Source: Crocodylus rhombifer (lineage: Eukaryota; Chordata; Crocodylia; Crocodylidae). Taken from it: 64,000 nucleotides of DNA. Location: positions 700,265 through 764,264 of the forward strand of contig JAVSML010024335.1 of NCBI GenBank assembly GCA_038503035.1, read 5' to 3'. A program made the position numbers and the translations under genes. Under the pieces are notes generated by a model. It saw only the letters and a list, made by a program, of their open reading frames with translations. It searched no databases and was not told the origin of the DNA. Shown here one piece after another: positions 57,080-64,000 of the stretch; within the stretch, counting starts at the first letter, position 1, and every line of letters starts with the position of its first letter.

Positions 57080-57957
57080 CTATTTTTGATGGATAATCAT
57101 GAACTTTGCAGCTTGTAGGTTTCTTCCAGTGACAGCAGGATTGGGGAGTGCCTGTAGTGTGAGTGGTGCCTCCAGGAACATGCAAAACCTACAGGAGGAG
57201 GTGGAAGGGCTCTGAAGTATCCTCTACAATGAGGCATTCATTGATTTGATGCTGGAGGAGACCTCTAGGACTGTGGAAAAAAATGTCAGATGCAGTGCTA
57301 GAGAAGAGAGAGGATATGGCCATCCAAGAGGGTGGAAGCTGGAGGTTTGTGACTTCTGACAGCAAGCAGAGATCTTCAGCTTCACCTGCAGTCATTTATC
57401 TGGATAACATTTATGCAGCCCTAGCAACAGAAGATACTACTGCCACCAAGAAGTGATGGGTGGTGTTGGTTGGAGACTCCCTTCTGTGGGAGGGAGCCAT
57501 CTGCTGACCTGACTTGTTTCCTAGGGAGGTCTGCTGCTTGCCTGAAACCTGGATCTGAGATGTCATGGAGGGACTACTGAGGCTCATCTGGCGTTCTAAC
57601 TTACTACCCCATGTTGCTCATCCATGTGGACACCAATGATACTGCCAGGGGAGATCCTAAGTATATAAAAACTTACTACAAAGCTCTGGGTGCAAGGGTG
57701 ATGGTTTCTGGACTCAGGTTGTGTTCTCATTGATCCTGCCCATCAAGGGAAAGGACCCAGGCAGCAACCAGTGCATCCTGCAGATCAACAGCTGGGTGTG
57801 CAGGTGGTGTTGCGAGCAGGAGTTTGGCTTCTTCAACCATGGGATGTTCTTCCAAGAAAAAGGATTGCTAGGAAAAGATGGGATCCACCTGATGAAGAGA
57901 GGTAAGAGAATATTTGCAGATAGGCTCACTAACCTAGTGAGGAGGGTTTTAAACTAG
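57080..57957 (+). pseudogene. CR1 ORF1 with decayed esterase domain
   Basis: ORF1 text is spread over several frames. MQNLQEEVEGL is part of the coiled-coil-like N-terminal region, then EETSRTVEKNV and GGWKLEV-like text, then a V-G-D-S-L-L block ending near 57486 that is the nucleophile block of the SGNH/GDSL-type esterase. DTND (normally GTND) follows at about 57627. The last part is open from 57721 to the stop at 57955-57957 with SLILPIKGKDPGSNQCIL, GIHLMKRGKRIF and ADRLTNLVRRVLN. CR1 ORF1p binds nucleic acid, and its esterase role is unsettled. At least five stops inactivate it. Confidence 0.8.
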
Positions 57958-57961
57958 GTTC

Positions 57962-59935
57962 TGTTACCTGTCAGCTCCATGTTCTTGGGGAACCCTGACA
58001 CAGGACACAGACTGTCTGACTCACAAAGAATCGCTTCCCCCCGCACACACCTAAACAGAAGCTGATTAAGATGCAGTGAGAGACACACCTAAAACCCTCC
58101 AGATAAGGGTGACAAAAGTGCAACAAGTGCCCTAGGTCTCATTTGCATCTGAGATGGGAACAGATGACCATTCATTTACATGAGAGATGGAGAACAGAAA
58201 ACCTGAAGCAGAGACTGCAGTGAATTCTGGGATCAGCAAAACAGGGAAGCACTGCATGATGGGAAGCTGTGTTCCAAATGCTAATCAACCCCCACACCCA
58301 GCTCAGCATTTATCAGACCAGTTCTAATCTGGATTTACAAAGGACTTTTCCTCCCCCACCCCACCGCCCACACACACCTCTAAGCAAAAGTAAATTTATT
58401 GGGCCGTACATTCCCCGGTCCCACTATGGGAGGCCTTTGTAAACTTAATTGGCTACAACTCGGTTGCCGGGTTAGGGAATGCTGAGGCAATAGACCGAGT
58501 CCGAGGGGGTATGGGCAACATTTGAACAATGGTACAGGGTTCATCACAGCGTCCAGCCCATTGGAGCCCTGTCCACAAGTGTTGTCATACTTTTCCCGAG
58601 ACAACTGGTGGAAGTCCTCTCCACAACAGGTTATGAACACTCCAATAATTGCCTTAAGTCTGTTAAAAGACTGGAAAAGTAAGATCTGGAAAAGTCATGC
58701 TAAGCTGAGGCTTGTTCACAGCAAGTAAAAATCCAAAAACCCTGATGCTGCAATCTATTGTTTCTGAAGACACCAAGAGATATCCCATCAAGTATATCTG
58801 CCATCCATAGGAATGTCAAGCTGGCTCCAAGTAGATGTTTCCTGAGTATCAATCAAGTTCCTGAGATGTTCCACCCAGATAACCCCATGTCAATAGAAAA
58901 GACAATTTGATTTACACTATTGAGAGAAGCTGAACTGGGGGTATAAAAATCTGTAAAAGCAGCAGCAGTGTGTGTGCTGACACCACTCACTTTTTTCTGG
59001 AGAGGCTGCAGGAGGAAGATCATCTCCCTTCAAGGATCGTGCTGAGAACTTTGACCTGTCAGCTTTGCAACCTGAGTGCCTTGGACTGGTGGGATCCCAG
59101 CTCTCTCTCTTTTCTCTTCTCTCTCTCTAAGCATAGATTTCTGAACTTGAACTGTATTAGTTAAGCTTGAGCTAAGTTTCCCCAAATACTTAGTGAAACC
59201 AGGGTATACTGTGACTGTTTGTGTTTGTTTTTCTTTTGCAGGTCTATCACTACTAGTGTCAATATATATTTCATCTACTTAGCAATAAATAACTTTTATA
59301 GTCAAACTGGTGGTACCTGGGTATATTTTGCCTTCTTTACTTCTCTTTCCCCACTTGTTCTGTAGCAACGCCCCTCTTACCTAAGCTAAAGATCCCTGTG
59401 AAGCCCAGAAATACTGTGGGGTTTGCTCATCAAGAGACTAAAAGATTGGGACGTGCTGAGTTCGAAACACATAAGGGGATCACCTTGTACAGGCTGATTG
59501 ACCCAGTTTGGCTCAGACGTGCCCTAATGAACTGAATGCTGGCCCATGAGGGTGTCATCTGGACACCCAGCCAGATTCAGAGGTATTCTGTTTAACTGTG
59601 TGATTGTGTCTGACTGTGGTTATTGTTGCTCTGATGAACTGATTCTTGGCATATGAGGGTGTCAGCCTGTCCATGCTGATCAACCCGGCCAGGTCAGGCA
59701 TGTCACATTAATCTGTGTGTGTTTGTGCGTATGACTGATTTGGGGACTGGAGGAACCCAGCCCCACTGAACTGAGTCCTGCAAGATAGCTCCATTGGGGG
59801 TGAGGGCTTGCAGAAGGGAGAGATACAGATCCATAATAGAAACACAAGTAACACAAGCAGCACATTGATAGAATTACCAAGACCCTAGCCCTAAAAAATG
59901 AGCACACCCCAAAGTAGCGGGCAAATCTGGTAACA
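57962..59935 (+). mobile_element. solo LTR of about 2 kb with 4-bp target duplication
   Basis: Begins TGTTACC and ends GGTAACA, a perfect 7-bp inverted repeat with TG...CA ends. GTTC occurs directly before (57958-57961) and after (59936-59939), a 4-bp duplication of the size made by gammaretrovirus-like integrases. TATAAAA (58942-58948) and AATAAA (59284-59289) give a plus orientation with about 340 bp between them. No coding region adjoins, so it is solo. Near 59529 and 59636 the segment TGAACTGA..CTTGGC..ATGAGGGTGTCA is repeated, about 107 bp apart. Confidence 0.82.
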
Positions 59936-59939
59936 GTTC

Positions 59940-62760
59940 ACTGCAGGATGGAAACTAGAGCCCTGAGCTAAGTGGGAAAGTGACAGACCTGGAGAAAAAG
60001 CAAGCAGGAGGGGGCAATGGGGGGGGCACTGTCATTCTTCCTGAGATATCAGGGCAATCAACTAGTTACCTCAAGTGCGTGTACACAAATGCATGGAACC
60101 TGGGAAACAAGCAGGAAGAATTGGAAATCTTTCCACTATCACAGAACTATGACATGACTGGAATAACAGAGACTTGGTGAAATAGCTCACATGACTGAAG
60201 CACTGTCATGGATGGGTACAAAATGTTCAGGAAGGACAGGCAGGGGAGAAGAGGAAGAAGAGTTGCACTTTATGTAAAAGAGCTGTATGATTGCTCAGAG
60301 TTCCAGAATGAAGCTGGAGATAGGCCTGTTGAGAGTCTCTGGGCTACGGTTGGAGGAGAGAGCAATGAAGATGATGCTATGGTGGGGGTCTACGATAGAC
60401 CGCTCAACCAGAAGGAAGTGGTGGATGAGGCTTTCTTCAAAACAGCTAGCAGAAGTTTCCTGGTTCTTATGGAGGACTCCAATCACCCTGACATCTTCCG
60501 GAAGGGCAGTGCAACAGTGTGCAGACAATCCAGAAAGTTTCTGGAGAGAATTGGGGTCAATTTCCTGGTGTAAGTGCTGGAGTGTCCAACTAGGGGCCAT
60601 AGTCTTCTTGACCTGCTGCCAACAAACAGGGAAGACTTGGTGGGGAATGTAATAGTGGGTAGCAACTTGGGCGGCAGTGACCACAAGATGATAGAATTCA
60701 GGATCCTGAGAAAAGGAAGGATGGAGAGCATAGGAATAAGGACCCTGGACTTGAGAAAAGCAGACTTCAACTCATTAAGGGAACTCATGGGCAGGATCCC
60801 TTGGGACGCCAGACTGAGGGGGGAGAAGTGTCCAAGACAGCTAGCTGTACTTCAAAGAAGCTTTACTGAAAGCACAGAAACAAGTCATCCCAATGGGCAA
60901 GAAGACAGGGTTCACTTAGCAGGGAACTCCTCAGTAAACTAAATCACAAAAAGGAAGCTTATAAGAAGTGGAATCTTGGACAAATAACTAGGGAAGAATA
61001 TAAAAGCATTGCTCGGGCATGCAGAGATGAAGTCAGGAAGTTCAAAGAGCAATTGGAGTTGTGAAAGGTAACATGAAGGGTTTCTACAAGTATATCAGTA
61101 GCAAGAGGAAGATCAGGGAAAGTGTGGGTCTCTCACTGTATGGGGGTGGCAACCTTATGACAGGATGCAGAAAAGGCTGAAGCGCTAAATGGCTTTTTTT
61201 GCCTGAGTCTTCACAGGCAAAGTCAGGTACCAGGCTACTGCAGTGGGTGGCACAGATGGGGAGAAGGTGAGCAGCCTTCCATGCTGAAAGAACAGGTTAG
61301 GGACTGCTTAGAAAAGCTGGACATGTACAAGTCCATAGAGCTGGATGGGATGCACCCAAGGGTGCTAAGGGAGTTGGCTGATGTGGCTACAGAGCCATAG
61401 GTCATCATGATGATCAGAAGAGGTCCTGGATGACTTTCAAAAGGGAAAACATAGTGTCCATATTTAAGAAAGGGAAGAAGGATTCAGGGAAATGTAGACT
61501 GGTCAGCCTCATCTCAGTCCCTGGAAAAATCATAGAGAAGAGCCTCAAGAAATCCATCTCTAAGCACTTGCAGGAGAAAAAGGTTATTAGGTACAGACAG
61601 CATGGATTCACCAGCGGTAAGTCATGCCTGACCAACCTGATTGTCTTCTATGATGAGGTGACTGGCTCTGTGGAAGCAGGGAGACTGGTGGATGTGGTGT
61701 ACCTTGATTGTAGCAAGGCTTTTGACACTGTCTCCCACAACATTCTAGTAGGCAAGCTAGGGAAGTTTGGGCTGGATGAAGGTACTGTAAGGATATAAAA
61801 CTGGCTGGAGCATTGAGCTCAGAGAGTAGTAACCAATGGCTTGATGTCTAGTTGGCAGCAAGTATCAAGTGGAGTGCTCCAGGGGTTGGTCCTGGGACCA
61901 GTTTTGTACAATGTCTTCATCAGTAACCTGGAAGATGGCATAGAGTGCACCCTCAGCAAGTTTACAGATGACACCAAGCTGGAGGGGACAGTAGATTTGC
62001 TGGAGGGCAGGGATAAGATGTGGAGTGACATGGACAAATTGGAGGCCAAAAGGAGTCTCATGAGTTTTAACAAGGACAAGTGCAAAGTCCTGCAGTTAGG
62101 ATGGAAGAATCCCATGCACCGGTACAGGCTGGGGGCTGACTGGCTGGGCAGCAGCTCTGCAGAAAGAGACCTGGGGGCTGCAGTGGAAAATAAGCTGAAT
62201 ATGAGCCAACAGTGTTCCCTTGTTACTAAGAAGGCTAACAGTATACTGGGCTGCATTGGTAGGACTGTTGCCAGTAGGTCCAGGGAAATGATTATTTCCC
62301 TCTATTCAGCATTGGTGAGGCCACATCTGGAGTATTGGGTTCAGTTCTGAGCTCCCAACTGTAGAAAAGATGTGGACAAATTGGAGAAAGTCCAGTGAAG
62401 GGCAACAAAAATTATGAGGGGGGCTGGGAAACATGGCTTATGAGGAAAAACTGAGGGAGCTGGGATTATTTAGTCTGAAGAAGAGGAGACTGAGAGGAGA
62501 CTTAATAGCACCCTTCAACTACCTGAAGGAGGGTTCAAAAGAGGATGAAGCCAGACTGTTCTCAGTGGTGGCAGATGACAAAACAAGGAGCAATGGTCCC
62601 AAGTTGTAGCAAGTCGTATACGTTTCTCACTAGGAGGGTAGTTAAACGCTGGAACAGGTTACCAAGAGAGATGGTGGAAGCTCCATTTTTGGAGGTTTTC
62701 AAAACCTGGCTAGATAAAGCTTTAGCTGGAATGATCTATTTGGGGAATGTCCTACTTTGA
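59940..62760 (+). pseudogene. CR1 ORF2, heavily decayed
   Basis: Reading across frames: endonuclease with CVYTNAWNLGNKQEELE and GITETW (59980-60180), RRGRRVALYVKELYDCS, MVGVYDRPLNQKE and EDSNHPDIF (60208-60573), and GGSDHKMIEF (60574-60942). The linker lies at 60960-61400. The reverse transcriptase at 61430-61798 has KCRLVSLISVPGK, YRQHGFTSGKSC, VVYLDCSKAFDTVSH. At 61841-62350 it has VLQGLVLGPVLYNVF and KFTDDTKL, where FADD has become FTDD. The C-terminus at 62545-62760 has VVKRWNRLPREM and VFKTWLDKALAGM. Several frameshifts and stops are spread over the whole length, as expected of an old copy. Confidence 0.85.
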
Positions 62761-62820
62761 GCAGGGGGTTGGAGTAGATGACCTCCTGAGGTCCCTTCCA
62801 ACCCTGATTTGTCTATGATT

Positions 62821-63246
62821 GTATTAGGGGTGTGCCAAATAAAGATAAAGTTTTGATTAGATCTGTGAATAAGCATGTTGTGCCAAATATTTGTAGTATC
62901 AGTGAGAATTTTGCTACTTATTTCAATGGAGCCAGGATTTCACTTACCTCATTATCTATATGGTGTTATATATATCCCAAGCAAAACAAACTGTGGTAAG
63001 TAGGAATAGTCCAAAGGTAAAAAGAAGCTATTAACTTTAATGCACAATAATCATTATAATTTAGTTTACATTTATTTTGGGACTTACAGTCTCATCTACA
63101 ACATTTACATTTAGAATAGGTATTAGGGCTTTTCCAAACAAATCATGTCATATTGTAACTTTTGATTTCTTTAAAATCTAATGGACCAAAAATATAGATA
63201 ATCAAACTAGGTTCAAGTTTGCTTTTCATTCAAGGAGCATCAGTAG
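62821..63246. other. AT-rich spacer without recognisable gene
   Basis: Nothing recognised between the 3' end of one CR1 and the start of the next. Confidence 0.55.
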
Positions 63247-64000
63247 GTTTGGGGTTTTTTTCCATGCAATCCTCCCCCCACCATTTGCTACCTGGGCAAT
63301 AACAACCCCCTGGCCTGCGGGAACTGCCCGGCAAGGTCTGGGGGGGCAGGGACTGGGGACCCCTGCACCTGTCCTGTAGGTATCCGCCTTAGGACCCTGG
63401 AGGAACGGGTGCGGGGGCTCCTGGAGGAGGTTAGCAGGCTGAGGGGAATCCGTGAGGCAGAGGAGGAAATTGATAGGTATTTTCTTTCTCTGCAGGGTGG
63501 TACGACTGAGGAGAGGGCAGCCCGGGATGAGCCCTCCACTGCTGAGTGGCAGACGGTCTCCCGTGCCAGGGCTATTAACCATGTTGCGGCACCAGTTCCT
63601 CCTGTCCATCTGGAGAACAGGTACGAGGCCCTGGCAGCCCTGGAGGAGGAGGGAGCAGTGGAAGATACCAGGGAGGAGACTCTGCGCACACAATGTCCTG
63701 TGCGGGCGGCAGGAGTCAAGAGGCCTAAGAGGAGGAAGCGTCGCGTCATCGTGATTGGTGACTCCATCCTGAGAGGTACGGAGGGCCCCATCTGTCGCCA
63801 GGATCCCTCAGCACATGAGGTCTACTGCCTGCCCGGAGCGAAGATTCAGGATGTGAAGGGGATGCTCCAGTCCATCATCCAGCCCACCGATTATTACCCC
63901 ATGGTCCTTGTCCATGTGGGTACTAACGATGCGGCCAGGAGAGCCCCTGATCACCTGATGGAGGACTACCATGCTCTGGGAGGCGTGCTGAGGGAGATAG
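63247..64000 (+). CDS. CR1 ORF1 (partial), zinc-binding-like, coiled coil and SGNH/GDSL esterase
   Basis: Open from the codon after TAG (63244-63246) to the window end, 251 codons with no stop. Cys pairs ACGNC (63313-63327) and PCTCP (63361-63375) form a probable zinc-binding N-terminus. A coiled coil follows (LRTLEERVRGLLEEVSRL, about 63382-63441), then a variable acidic part, a basic RPKRRKRR, the esterase block VIVIGDSILRGTE with the nucleophile Ser at 63763-63765, and VHVGTNDAAR (GTND at 63919-63930). The domain order matches CR1 ORF1p. No in-frame ATG precedes the esterase; CTG at 63310 sits where related ORF1 proteins start, so the start codon is probably lost or non-ATG. The C-terminus and any ORF2 lie outside the window. 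Confidence 0.82.

Larger units (their letters stand above)
57065..62820 (+). mobile_element. near-full-length old CR1 LINE, split by an LTR
   Basis: Plus-strand CR1 with both ORFs in the canonical order: ORF1 (57080-57957), an inter-ORF region, ORF2 (to about 62760) and a 3' end with GGAGTAGATGACCTCCTGAG and CTATGATTG at 62820. An LTR of 1,974 bp sits four bases after the ORF1 stop. Without it the CR1 is about 3.8 kb, unusual because most CR1 copies lose ORF1 by 5' truncation. Decay is heavy in both ORFs. Confidence 0.88.

Noticed and set aside
63226..63791. Two minus-strand frames of 155 and 167 codons
   Set aside because: They are antisense to the CR1 ORF1 whose zinc, coiled-coil and esterase motifs are on the plus strand.
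1..64000. CRISPR array, bacterial operons, tRNA or rRNA genes
   Set aside because: No regularly spaced repeats with unique spacers, no ribosome-binding-site and gene tandem layout, and no cloverleaf-type sequence were seen. The repeats are eukaryotic retroelements.

Overview
This window reads as vertebrate intergenic (or large-intron) DNA rather than a compact genome. It is AT-rich, has long stretches with no coding signal, no operon-like gene runs and no recognisable host exon, tRNA or rRNA. What it does contain is many LINE copies of the CR1 type, several solo LTRs, a Penelope-like element, hAT-like fragments and one isolated CpG island. The CR1 3' ends carry the diagnostic short repeats of the ATTCATAG / TTTCATAG type after a 'GGACCTC...ATCAT..AGTCCA' block. 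That repertoire points to a sauropsid. A crocodilian fits best and a turtle is the alternative; this is inferred from repeat style, not proven. Two 10-N gaps (4343-4352 and 16646-16655) show it is a draft assembly.

Layout. 1-3.1 kb: AT-rich, with an old CR1/L3-like fragment near 2.44-2.99 kb. 3.1-4.1 kb: solo LTR with perfect 5-bp target duplications. 4.1-5.65 kb: GC-rich sequence with an assembly gap. 5.65-11.5 kb: nothing coding. 11.5-15.5 kb: an LTR split by a near-complete CR1 ORF2. 15.5-19.9 kb: AT-rich, with a minisatellite and a gap. 19.9-21.3 kb: a young minus-strand CR1 whose RT frame has one nonsense codon and a 24-bp in-frame micro-inversion. 22.2-23.1 kb: solo LTR of the same family as the 11.5-kb one. 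23.4-28.1 kb: a nest in which an old CR1 was hit by a second kind of LINE and by an LTR, and the LTR was hit by another CR1. 28.8-31.0 kb: old CR1 broken by a GC-rich repeat. 33.1-34.5 kb: hAT-like end and degenerate GC-rich array. 34.7-37.7 kb: CR1 with the end of ORF1 and most of ORF2. 37.9-38.4 kb: small TIR element. 39.5-41.1 kb: CR1 lacking its RT core. 42.5-43.6 kb: Penelope-like element with a GIY-YIG-type remnant and an inverted 5' piece. 43.7-45 kb: GC-rich repeat and LTR-like sequence. 48.56-49.33 kb: CpG island. 50.7-52.2 kb: DNA-transposon debris. 53.0-55.9 kb: CR1. 57.1-62.8 kb: nearly full-length CR1 (ORF1 plus ORF2) split between its two ORFs by a 2-kb LTR. 63.25-64 kb: start of another CR1 whose ORF1 is still open and runs off the window.

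How the parts work together. The CR1 proteins are ORF1p (zinc-binding-like N-terminus, coiled coil, SGNH/GDSL-type esterase) and ORF2p (APE endonuclease plus reverse transcriptase). Every ORF2 copy here is damaged, so none is predicted to move on its own. The nesting gives a relative chronology: oldest are the CR1 copies at 2.4, 23.4, 28.8, 39.5 and 57 kb; then the LTR insertions; then the CR1 copies at 11.9 and 25.8 kb that sit inside LTRs. The only sequence with a plausible host regulatory role is the CpG island. No previously undescribed biological system was found. The most unusual observations are the in-frame micro-inversion, the nested retroelement stack and the inverted Penelope-like copy.
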